Shown here piece by piece: positions 28,991 through 38,642 of a stretch of 64,000 nucleotides of DNA (position 1 is its first letter; every line of letters starts with the position of its first letter). Under the pieces are notes generated by a model. It saw only the letters and a program-made list of their open reading frames with translations. It was not told where the DNA came from and ran no database searches. The translations under genes and the position numbers were made by a program. Origin of the DNA: Gadus chalcogrammus. Its lineage: Eukaryota; Chordata; Actinopteri; Gadiformes; Gadidae. The stretch lies in contig NC_079415.1 of assembly GCF_026213295.1 (NCBI RefSeq), forward strand, positions 28,621,681 through 28,685,680. Reading direction: 5' to 3'.

Positions 28991-29739
28991 AATTCACAAA
29001 TCATGATGAAACGGCCAATACAAAATAAAATGAATTTAATTTTAGGGGGAGTATTTCTGACCTAATCTGAGAACATAGAGACCTCTTTCTCTTGGTTGTA
29101 AAGAATATAGTTTGCTGTACCAAGCACATGTTTATGTTTTTATCTTGTTTCCCTTTACTTTATAACAACATAAGAGGGACCTCGGGAGGAAAAGTAATAC
29201 TTAGCGCAATGCTAACCTTAGCTTAGTTGTTTGTTTACGTTCGCTGTACAGCGCCGCGCCAATCAACTGTGACTGGCTTGCTGCAGAGCGTGAGCGTCTT
29301 GGGAATACCCAGTGAATATAATGGATATAATATGGACACATAAGACAATCAATATTCGGTATTTGTTATGGATTTATTGTACAAATTCCCTGAAAAGATG
29401 TACGTTCCAGGATGAATTGAAAAGCTCCCGTAAGGGCTGAGATGGCAGAGGACAGCTGATTTGGAACGGAACAACAGCTGTTCGCTTCCACGGGGAAAAA
29501 CTAAGGAACTTCAACCTTCTTTGGCCTACTAATTAACGTTCAAAAGCTATCAAATCTTCAACTAAAGATGCATATACTATCAAAATCGGTTCCAGGGAGT
29601 ACATAGGGATTATTATTAATGTTGTTTTTGATGGTGTTTTTTTCTGGAACGGGTATTCGTATATTTGCTAGGAAAAACCAACGAGTATTCAAGGCCTGAA
29701 AAATGGCATTCGGGGAAGCCCTGATGGTAATTTAACATT

Positions 29740-29851
29740 AAAACACCTGCGGCTTATAGTCCAGTGCGTGCGGCTTATATATGTTCACATCATTCAATTT
29801 AGCTGCTGTGGCTTATACTCCGGTGCGCCTTATGGTGCGGAAAATACGGTA
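29740..29851. mobile_element. DNA transposon terminus (ends aatacggta)
   Basis: Contains two tandem related units, 'cttatagtccagtgcgtgcg' and 'cttatactccggtgcgcctt', and ends 'tgcggaaaatacggta'. This is a widespread terminal repeat of vertebrate DNA transposons. It abuts the 3' flank of TRIM copy 1. Confidence 0.5.
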
Positions 29852-29941
29852 GTTCTCTCAGATCTCATAGTAGAGATTCTAATTTAGGAAACAACATTAG
29901 TTGTTTTGGTTGTTTGATTATTTTATCAGCAAACAAAGTTC

Positions 29942-31546
29942 CTAGTCTGTTTGATTGACAGGTGACATGATCAGGGGGGCAACATCATGATCACATGGAC
30001 AGAGGAATGGATAGAGAGGCTCACTAAAGGTGCAGCCAGTAGCAGAGTAGATATTAACCCTGGCTTCCACATCGTAGAAGGAGACCAGACCCTCATCATA
30101 ATCAACAAACACCCCCACCTTCTGGAGCTCAGCTCTCAGAGGGACATGGACAGCAGGGTTATCCTTAAATACCAACCCATCCTTGTTTAAATTAATAGTC
30201 CAGTAACCTATCTCAGGGGTAAATATGCTCAGAAACTTTCCCTTGATGGACTCTCTTGCAACACCCAAATGCCATTGAGTCGTGTCTTTAACCTGGACCT
30301 CAAAGTAAAATCTCCCTGTGGAGAAGCTCTGCCTTGTGAAAACACATGCACATTGTGTAACCCATCTTTTAGGGTTGAATATCGTCCTCCTTGCACCTAC
30401 ATGATGTACTTGTTTCCCATCATCTGACAGGATGAGCTGGGGATGAGCTGTATCAGGATCCAGAGACACATCTACTTCATACTGCTGGACCCTCTTCAGT
30501 TCAGCATCATTACACAGCTTCTTCATCTCCATGTTCAGGGTCTCCTCCAGCTGATCCAGGGATTTCCTCAAGGTCCCTAGGCATGACAGAGGACGGACCT
30601 CCACCGTCGTCCAGTCCCTTGTGGGTGGAGGATCCTTCAGGAATCTGAAGGTCTGGAGGAAGTGGAAGTGGTCTTTAATGTGTGAGAGCTGCTTCACCTC
30701 TGAGCTTCTATTGGTCAGATCTTCTATTTCCTGCTCCAGTTCTTTGATGAGGTCTTCAGCCTGTTTCTCTGTGGTTTTTAGTCTCTCATTAACCATTTGG
30801 TTGAGATCATCCTGGCACTTTTCAATGCAGCGCATCAGAGCAGTGAGGATCTGCACACCATCGGCTATCTCTCTGTCTGCATCTGCTTTGCTGCGTTTAA
30901 CTGTGTCTTTAATTTCCTTAATCTTTTGTTTTCTCTCCTCGATCATCTGCTGAACTGCAGGCACAATCTCCCCAAACTCGGCCAACTTCACTTCTTATTC
31001 CTCCTTTATAGGTACAACAGGATGGAACTTGTGATCTGTCTCTGTGCAGAACTGACACACAAACACTTGTTCAGTGTTGCAGAAGAGCTCCAGAAGTCGG
31101 TCATGTTTCTTACACATCCTGTCTTCCAGACGGTCCATAGGCTCGACCAGCCGATGTTTCTTCAGGACTTCGACTCTCTGATGTGGCTCCAGGTGGGTTT
31201 GGCAGTAAGAGATAAGACACACTAGGCAGGACTTCACGGCCCTCATCTGGGTCCCGGTACAGACATCACAAGGAACTTTTTCTGGTTCAACACAAGGCTG
31301 CTCTTTTACCCTTCCAAACCGACCAACCATCTCTGATAAGAGGGTATTGATCCGTAATTCAGGTCTTGTCTTGAAAGGCTCGTTGCAAACAGGACATTTG
31401 TGCCAGACTTGTTCATGCCAGTGCTTTGTAATACAGTTTTTGCAGAAGTTGTGTCCACATGGTGTGGTAACTGGGCTGCTGAACACATCCAGACAGATGG
31501 GACATGAAACGTTATCTTCAGACCAGGAAGTGTAAGCAGAGGCCAT
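29942..31546 (-). pseudogene. TRIM copy 1: bloodthirsty/TRIM39-like, one nonsense codon
   Basis: A single-exon RBCC-B30.2 frame read through one in-frame TAA at 30995-30997, where the intact relatives have TAT (Tyr). The part before it (31546 to 30998) is 183 residues: C3HC4 RING at the N terminus, a first cysteine-rich box ('CDVCTGTQ...CLVC') and a B-box 2 ('CKKHDRLLELFC...CQFC'). The part after it (30994 to 29942) encodes the coiled coil and PRY-SPRY ('GYWTINLNKDG', 'VGVFVDYDEGLVSFYDVEARVNIYS'). No other lesion was seen. It is either a young pseudogene or a gene making a RING-B-box-only protein; a sequencing error cannot be excluded. Start ATG 31546 lies two bases after a 'gtctag' acceptor. 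The family acts as E3 ubiquitin ligases, many in antiviral or inflammatory signalling; its specific target is unknown. Confidence 0.82.
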
Positions 31547-31548
31547 TC

Positions 31549-31649
31549 CTAGACACAGACGACAATGTTTATGTATTGAGCAATTCCATTATTTTCCACA
31601 ACCTGAAGAGAGGTTTTAACTTATCTCAAAATTGTTCTGTTTTACTCAC
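31549..31649 (-). other. 5' UTR intron of TRIM copy 1
   Basis: On the minus strand the donor 'caacaag/gtgagt' is at 31650/31649 and the acceptor 'gtgtctag' ends at 31549, two bases before the ATG. The same arrangement is conserved in copies 2, 3 and 4. Confidence 0.7.
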
Positions 31650-32660
31650 CTTGTTGTGGTTTCTGTCTCTCTCAGACTATTTGCCCAAAATGTGTTTTAT
31701 TCCCTCTTTTAAGCGAGAACTGCTTCCATGTCGGGCGACTTTGGTTTCTGTGAAACGTTTAGTTTCCTGAACAAGACGTCCTCTCCTCTCTTCCCCTCCT
31801 CCCTCCCCTAACATCTGGCTCCTCCCCAAAGACCTGGTCCGGCCCCCACGGACACACGATTCACTGACGTTTCAAAGTTTTGGCACATTCATTTACTGTG
31901 TAGGCTTCAAATGCATTGACGTGTGTTCGGATAGGGTAAAGACAAGACACAGACCCAGAGACGATGCAAACCCAGAGACATTGTACTGATTTAATGGTGA
32001 ATGCTGTAACTTTGATTAAGAGCTGTTCAAAAACAATTGACTTGAATTAACATTCCCAGAGTCTCCCTGCATGCCATGGTTAAATGTGCTAGGATGGTTT
32101 GTGATTTAATATTGAGTTAACACTTGCAGTTATGTAGAGCTTATCTCCAAGACTCTGTTGTCATTAAACATCTGCATCATGTGACTCAGGGTAGGGCAGA
32201 CAAACCAGACCAACAGGTTCACTAATCTGAGACAACAATGCCAGCGTAGAGACAGCAAAACCTATAATTTGCCATGGCAGTTAACCACGGCACATTATCG
32301 CTGGTGGTGCATTATGGGTATGTGCCAGGGATAAAGTGTGTAAATCTGAAATGATGGATAACTGGTATCGTAGTTTAATAATAATAGTAGGGGTTAATAA
32401 TAGGGATCATTTTAGTCCATGGATTACCTTCTATTCCTTCAAGCCAACTGAATGGGTGCAGTCTGCTGTCCCTCCTGGCTCTGTAGCCAAGCAGGTGACC
32501 AATCCCCGTATACTCACCTCATGGTGACGGTTCAGCTGAATCAAGCTACCCAGTTATTACAGAACTAGACAATTAAAGACCTTTCTACCTGTGTTGTCTG
32601 GACAGCCATTTGAAACTCATGACAACAATAACTGTACTTTCTCTTTGTTACTCTTTCACT
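31650..32660 (-). other. TRIM copy 1 upstream region, homologous to copies 2 and 3
   Basis: Contains the noncoding first exon near 31650-31680 and an upstream region matching 40368-41460 and 47450-48540 (e.g. 'cagttattacagaactagac' at 32550). The match stops at about 32660, where a 4.1-kb block of transposons begins; the homology resumes at 36773. Confidence 0.6.
31758..31767 (-). promoter_or_regulatory. Degenerate IRF/EICE-like motif upstream of TRIM copy 1
   Basis: The minus strand reads GGAAACTAAA here. At the same place copies 2, 3 and 4 read GGAAACGAAA, which fits the ETS-IRF composite consensus GGAANNGAAA. The G-to-T change breaks the IRF half-site in this copy. Confidence 0.4.
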
Positions 32661-33206
32661 GGAGCTGTCACACCAAATTTGTACCGCCTACGTAATCAGT
32701 TATCCGTTGCCAGGCAACAGACAACAGATTACGTAACGCCTCGTGCCCACTGCCTCCGTCCGTAGACTGATCCCCATTGACTTTGAATGGGGACGGACAC
32801 ACAATGCATTGTGGATCCGTGCGCTGAAGGCTCTGTCACACCAAATTTGTACCGGGGCCGAATTTGTACCGCCTACGTAATCAGTTGTCCGTTGCCAGGC
32901 AACGGACAACTGATTACGTAAAAGTTGTCCGTTGCCAGGCAGGTTTAAAAAAACATTCGCGCTCATGTTGCCAAAGACGAAATAACATAATACAGATTAC
33001 GGATCGCTAGATAACACTTGTTTTAACTTTATATTTGTATTGTATTTAATTGTTTAATTGAATTTAGCTCGTAAACTGAGTGTTTAAAGTGTATGTTGTC
33101 TCGTCGTCGTCGTCGCTCGTCGTTCGACGCGATCGTCCGTTGCAGGCAACGATCGACGCGATCATCTGTTGCCAGGCAGGTTTGGGATGGATTACGTAGG
33201 CGGTAC
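32661..33206. mobile_element. Nested palindromic MITEs
   Basis: 'gtaccgcctacgtaatc' occurs at about 32681 and 32867 and its reverse complement 'gattacgtaggcggtac' at about 33190. A 'gttgtccgttgccaggca' segment recurs several times in both orientations (32884-32940, 33135-33180). The block is one MITE family inserted in or duplicated onto itself, and it interrupts the TRIM unit. Confidence 0.65.
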
Positions 33207-33563
33207 CAGGGTGCGAACTACAGGGGGGCCAGGGGGGTCTCAGCCCCCCTTAATGAGACATGAGCCCCCCTGAAAACATGATTTGTGACATTTTTGGGGG
33301 GTCTCTAAACTATTGGCAAAATACTGTTTTTTTCCCATGCATTTCCTTTTTGTTTTTGTATTGCATAATCATGGATCACGTGTAAAATGTGGCTATTTTT
33401 AATGTATGATTTGCGCATGAGGGTGATTCATCATCTTCATAAAGATAACGGCCTGCATGCAATTATTGTCCTCACCATTGAAGCGTGGGGGCACTATGAC
33501 TTAAACGTCACTTAAAATCGAGTCTGTATGTGTACATGCAGGTTAAATAGAGTAACATTAACA

Positions 33564-33729
33564 TAGGGTGACCAGATTTGAGTTTGTGAAAAAGAGGACA
33601 CTTCGTCGCGGGGGGGGGGGGGGGGGGGCGAAAACATGGGTATGACGTTTTTGGAATCCCTGCCGGACGCATTTTTTAGGTCTCGAAAAGAGGACATGTC
33701 CGGGAAAAAGAGGACGTCTGGTCACCCTA
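33564..33729. mobile_element. Complete 166-bp MITE with TAGGGTGACCAGA ends
   Basis: Ends 'tagggtgaccaga' and 'tctggtcaccct(a)' are inverted. The flanking duplication is attaaca at 33557-33563 and 33730-33736. Internally, 'aaaaagaggaca' motifs occur near each end and a poly-G run (33610-33628) sits in the middle. The size and TSD fit a hAT-like non-autonomous element. Confidence 0.78.
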
Positions 33730-33925
33730 ATTAACACATCTCTGGACAGTATAACATTGTTTTCCAAAGAGACACATGAATGGCATTTGGTGGTAAATGG
33801 CTATACAGACAAGTTTTCGAAATTGTTTGTGGAACTAGACATCCAATCTTGTTTAATTTTAATATAATGTAATTACTGATTACTGACTATCTGATTTCAT
33901 TACAATGGCAGGACCACAACATAGC

Positions 33926-34408
33926 CTATTTTGAAATTACCTTGGAAAAGCCCAGACTCTGTCCGGCAGGATTCTCCCCAGGGACGATGCGTTTGCTGTC
34001 ACGACCATCGCGGGTTGGTGTGGATTTGGCGCATCGTTTCACTCTGACAGTGGCATGCGCGGTTGACATTGATTTAACCAATGAACCGATCCGTTCCACT
34101 TCACAATAGCACCTACGGTATTTGTTTAAGAGTGTTCTACAAGAACCACATATAAATGTTAAAAAGTCTGTCGTTTTTATAGGTCCCGTGAGCTCCTCAA
34201 GGGCCAAAGTGTATGGTGGCTTGTTATCATCGTGACAAAGAAACAAACGATGTTTGTTCTTTTTATCTATAAAATGATCTTCACATTGGCGACATACATC
34301 GTTAATTTTTTTTTGTGGCGTTTGCGGTTGGGATTGAGCCATTTCTGACAGCCTCTGAACGTCAAGAAGTTCCATTAAATATAATTTCCCCCCGGCACTA
34401 TTTTGCAT
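33926..34408 (-). CDS. Cysteine-rich protein of unknown family, first coding exon
   Basis: A 160-codon frame, unrecognised. It has a CxxC pair ('VCRQCEDHF'), a later single Cys-His ('LFLCHDD'), a second CxxC ('ICGSCRTLLNKY') and a 'CYCEVER' segment, spacing that recalls ZAD- or THAP-like zinc-binding domains. The basic C-terminal part ends at 'ccaag/gtaatt', a good splice donor at about 33941/33940 on the minus strand, so the true exon likely ends there and continues downstream; no next exon was found. Upstream (34409-34590) on the minus strand is 'gtagtctcgcaaagccagac', which looks like a transposon terminus. It is therefore probably the first exon of a DNA-transposon gene, but a host gene is not excluded. 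The ATG at 34408 is the first in frame. Confidence 0.4.
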   Translation of the reverse strand: MQNSAGGKLYLMELLDVQRLSEMAQSQPQTPQKKINDVCRQCEDHFIDKKNKHRLFLCHDDNKPPYTLALEELTGPIKTTDFLTFICGSCRTLLNKYRRCYCEVERIGSLVKSMSTAHATVRVKRCAKSTPTRDGRDSKRIVPGENPAGQSLGFSKVISK

Positions 34409-34648
34409 GGATACCGCTGCTGTTTCCCGGGCTTAGCCTTGCCCTAGCCTAGACGATTGTGATTGGTTTAAAGAAATAAAAACAGGCCCGCCCAGTTTCC
34501 CCACGGATAGACGGCTCGAGGTAGCGTGGTTCTAGACCATTCTACTTGCTGTAGTTTGGTCTGGCTTTGCGAGACTACTTAAAATACAGACATCGGAGAG
34601 CCGCCCGCTGGACCCGCGCAATTTCGTATTACAGGTTTTGCAGTCATC

Positions 34649-34879
34649 ATGTCTTAAAGAAAACAGGGAAACCTACTCACAAATTTCGGATTTACAAAGA
34701 AATCGAAGACAAATGACTCTGAGGAGCAGCAAGAGGCGAGTTCTTCGGCAGATGCTAGCTTGGGGACAACCGACACCACCACCGCTGCGGGGACTGCTGC
34801 CGGTGAAAGCCCACCAACAGCCGACAGCTCAGAGGCCGCTGATGACGGTGACTCCATACATTGCCTGGCCAACCACTAG
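34649..34879 (+). pseudogene. hAT transposase N-terminal fragment with early stop
   Basis: Reading from ATG 34649, codon 3 is TAA; then come 'RKQGN', a Leu-rich step and 'TNFGFTKKSKTNDSEEQ', followed by a Ser/Thr/Ala-rich linker and a stop at 34877-34879. A short basic-then-Phe motif followed by a low-complexity linker is how ZMYM1-like hAT transposases of fish begin. The TTF zinc finger seen in such proteins (compare 785-1144) is missing. Confidence 0.45.
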
Positions 34880-35207
34880 TGACATGTCTCTCCGCTGAAG
34901 TTTCAATGAGAGGCCCTGTAGCTCACGGAGTATGTCTTTCATGCAAGCCTGATCCATTTATATATATTAATATTATAACCTTATGACTCCAAATCAGTGG
35001 TGGATCACATGACTAAACAGGCTGATTAAGACACACCTCTTTCTATTAGCTTAGAATGGTCCTTATAATAATAAATAACAAATAAGTCAATATAAATAAC
35101 GCAACCAGTCAGAATTGCCTTTTAATACTCATTTTAAGTAGAGAAACGGAAGCTGGTCTTCTCTGTGCAGTTACCGTAAAGGTCGCAGTATGGGCGTATG
35201 TCAAATG

Positions 35208-35914
35208 CAGGGCCCTATGATTTCCACGATAACGAAAACGCGGACGGAATCACGGAATATTCACGGACAATAAAAACGGAATCCACTGATTATTATTATT
35301 TATTTTTTATTATACAGGAAAGTATTAAAAGTAACAAAAGTTACAATTTAAAACGGGCCTGTCTCAGTAAAATAACTGATTTCAAGCAGGTTCCTGTTCT
35401 GCAGCACATATAACATGTATCACACGTCACATTTACAATATGCAGCGAAACGGAGCGGAATTCGCCATTATTTTCGTGTAATTCAGTTTCGAGGGAAAAA
35501 GGAAACAACATAGCTGACATTAACGTCACTGAATGTTTAGCAGTCACTCCCACAACAATATTAAAAACAAATCCCCGGACCACCACTCCAGCCTAGGTGG
35601 CGGGAATGCGAACAATAGGTCCCGCTCCCGCTCCTAACAAGAAGCCGAAGAAGAAGTTCAAGCGCCCGCGGCTGACTGCTGAAATGCCCAAATCTTCAAA
35701 AAAGCTTTGTAATTCGGTTCTAACCCCCAAATTCAGAGCCGAACAATATCCAAAGCACTTCTATCAATCAGGTGATCAGCTGTTTTGTAGAGTATGTCAA
35801 CATGCTATCGATTGGAAACGCAAAGATACGTGCAATGACCACTTGAAGTCCAAAATCCATATAAAAAACAATGAACGCCGTAACCAGGGCACGCCCCTTC
35901 TAACCACAATTTGA
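35208..35914 (+). mobile_element. hAT element with CGGBP1-like BED zinc-finger frame
   Basis: Starts with the terminus 'cagggccctatgatttccac' at 35208. The frame at 35597-35914 (105 codons) encodes a basic stretch, then a BED-type zinc finger ('KFRAEQYPKHF', 'LFCRVCQHAIDW', 'CNDHLKSKIHIKN': C-x2-C ... H-x5-H). Human CGGBP1 derives from such a transposase. The frame ends soon after the zinc finger and no catalytic domain follows; the right end of the element is missing. Confidence 0.65.
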
Positions 35915-35999
35915 GTTTATAAAAAAATAGTTATAAGCACTTTATTATTTATGTCATGTTGTTTTTATTTGAAGCACTAAAAACAGTGCAATGTTGTGA

Positions 36000-36772
36000 T
36001 GTTTTAATAAATGCGCAGCAAAGGTTTTGCAGCGCAGCAAAGGTTTTGACGCGCAGCAAAAGTTTTGCTGCGCCGCAGTTTTGCAGCGCGGGAAGTTTCG
36101 CGGCACGGCAAGTTTTGCCCGCGGTGCTTCTGAATTCATTCACAACCATGGCCGACATTACGAGCATTGCATGTCTTTACCTGTTGTGGAAGAGGGAGAG
36201 ACGTCGGAATGCCGGTCGTTGATGGGTTCATGAGACCATTCGGAAACTGGAAGGCTGGTGCTGCCTGCCACCCAACTGGGTTTTGTTTGGGGTTGTTATT
36301 CTAGCCCTTTAGCATACTCATAGTTTAGTTTAACTGTAAACACAACTACACTACAAAATGCTGATTTGTGGGTTTTTTCGAGTTACTAAATAAATGTAAT
36401 GGTAGTGAACTCTAGGTCACTCCAAGGGAGTAACACTGATTGGCTGTTACGGCATGTCACTCTGTGGCAACGCCTCAGTGGCAACGCTGTTGAACGCTGA
36501 TTGGCTGTCATCACGCGTTTGCTGCCGAAAAGTTGAAATATTTCAACTCGAGCAGCATTTGACGCGCCGCAAAATACGTGAACGCACCCGCCACCCGGGC
36601 ACGGGCGTGCTGCGCTGCAAATCAGATTTTGCCGCGCCGCAAATCAAATTTTGCTGCCGGTTTTCTCGGCAGCAAGTGCTGCGGCAGCAAAGCAGCAACG
36701 CGTCTCTACATTCACTTTGAATGGGATCGTGCTTCGCGGCAACTTATTGCATCTTTTGGTGTGAACGCAGGG
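36000..36772. mobile_element. GCAGC-rich MITE-like block
   Basis: Built from repeated 'gcagcaaaggttttgc' and 'gcgccgcaaa(t/a)' motifs in both orientations (36015-36120, 36560-36700), plus two 'tgattggctgt' segments (36437, 36498). No conserved protein. It ends where TRIM-unit sequence resumes at 36773. Confidence 0.45.
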
Positions 36773-37250
36773 TAACCCTAACCCACTATCAGAATTTAAA
36801 AAAAGCATTCTGGCTGTCGTCTGGTAGACAGTAGTTTTCCATTGAGGGGGCGGGGCTTGATAGCAGATAAGGTTTTTACCGTCTCTGTGGTGGAGCCAGA
36901 ACATTTGATTGACGTAACCTGATAACCCAGAACTGTCAGTATCAGTTAACGCGTGCAGTAGCATGTGTTTAATAGAGGGCGATTTGAGTGCATTTTTACA
37001 TTCATTTTTTAAATGTTTAAAAAATGAATGTAGAATTTAATTTGAGATTTGGACCAGGATTAATCCACATCACTACTATGTAACCCTATGCACCACATTT
37101 TATCCAATCAAACAACAAAATACAAGAAAACACTTTTTGGTTACGATGACATCATATAAGGTATTTTATTTCCCTGTTATACACAGAAAACACAGGACAC
37201 ACACACACACACACACACACACTAACATGAGTCACCACACCAATGAGTGG
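36773..37250. repeat. Distal part of TRIM duplication unit 1
   Basis: Begins 'taaccctaaccca' and matches 41690-41865 with 43730-43990 (unit 2) and 48775-48990 (unit 3), including the shared 'gagccagaacatttgattga' and 'caagaaaacactttttggtta' segments. A 22-bp CA run is at 37199-37221. Confidence 0.7.
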
Positions 37251-37869
37251 ACATGAAACCAACATCTCTCTCTATGGGGTCAGAACAGTCTTATTAATAA
37301 TGAATGCACAGAGAAGGATTCACAAATCTATTTTATGATTTATATATAAATTAATCTCTTCTCACAAATACATTTCAATGCACACACTAATGGATATCGG
37401 TATGTATAAATCTAAAATAAATCCAACAAAATAAGTTTCAAAAACACATTTCTGATCCACAGACAAAATGTGCCTTGCTTTAAGTAAAAGTAATAAATCC
37501 ATAAATATATTAATTAAAAAATTAATATATTAATTAAAAAATTAATAAAATTAAAATTTGCAATTTTCATCAAAAATGTATTTGGATGTTGTTACATTTA
37601 TTTTTAAAAAACTGTTCAACTTGTATTAAAAATACGCTTTTCATTTTTTAACTTGTTTGCAATTGTGTATGAACTGTCTTGTATTTTTCTGTGGATTTTT
37701 GAGACTCTCCTGACGTGGCTGGATTCATAAATGCATATTTTTCAACAAGGAACTCTGTAGCCAATGAGATAACTCCCTCGTTTTCAGCCAATCACATGAC
37801 CATATCCATTTGTGTGTGCATTGAAATGTATTTTTGAGTAGAGAGTAATTTATATATAAATCACAAAAT
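37251..37869. other. AT-rich spacer between TRIM units 1 and 2
   Basis: Very AT-rich, with tandem 'ttaattaaaaaattaatata' type blocks near 37508-37550. No gene or element recognised. Confidence 0.4.
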
Positions 37870-38250
37870 ACATCTGGAACGCCACTGTCATTGTGCCACG
37901 GGAGAGGGCTGCCCCAGCCGCGTCCACCCGGGCACCACAGCGATGCCAGTAGTGCTTGGCCGGACCAGACTGGCTCTGGCAATCCTCCTCTGTGGAAGAA
38001 TTCCGGCTAGGCTGGGGGGAGAGGGTTACCTCAGCCCGCTCTACCTTGTCCAGAGCCGCCCCGACGGTCTGGGGCCTGGTGAGGAGGACATGCTGCCGCA
38101 GACGCTCCGGCGAAAGTCCCCGCAGAAACGTGTGGAGGGCTAGGCCCTCCTGTACGGCCGCGGGGTAGTCCGGGGATCCACGTCGGGCGCACAACAGGAC
38201 GTCGGCAGCATAAACCCCCAGGGTCTCACGTTGAGTTGGTGTAGGGCGGA
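37870..38250 (-). mobile_element. Ty3/Gypsy-type gag fragment, unit 2
   Basis: Minus-strand frame with 'AVQEGLALHTFLRGLSPERL' and 'RPQTVGAALDKVERAEVTL', the C-terminal capsid pattern of Gypsy-type Gag. There is no zinc knuckle, protease or LTR. It sits just downstream (in TRIM sense) of copy 2 and is matched by 44790-45340 beside copy 3, so it was duplicated with the gene. Confidence 0.7.
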
Positions 38251-38642
38251 CATTAAAAGATATTGACTCAACAGTTTTTTTTCCATTTTTATTGAAATCA
38301 GAAATGTGTTTTTACATTTGATTGTCATGATTCTGATATAAACTAATAGCAATGTTTGAATGATTATGATATACACATTAATCCTCAAAACATGTTCGAC
38401 TTAACTGCAACCATTAACAATTGTATAGCAGTAAACATTTAAAAAACCTGAGAAGACAGACAATGAAGAATATAATGTTATCTAATAATTTACAACGGGT
38501 TGTAATTTATAATATTGAGGGTTCATTTCCTACTGAATTTCTCTGAGAAAATGTCAGCAGTACAACATTAATCCAGATCTCTCAGATCTCATGGTAGATT
38601 AACATCAGTTGTTTTGGTGGTTTGTTCGATCAAACAAAAGTC

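Noticed and set aside
30621..30953. Plus-strand frames opposite the TRIM genes (also 39338-39772, 46424-46822)
   Set aside because: They are antisense shadows of the coiled-coil coding region, and recur only because the TRIM copies are homologous.
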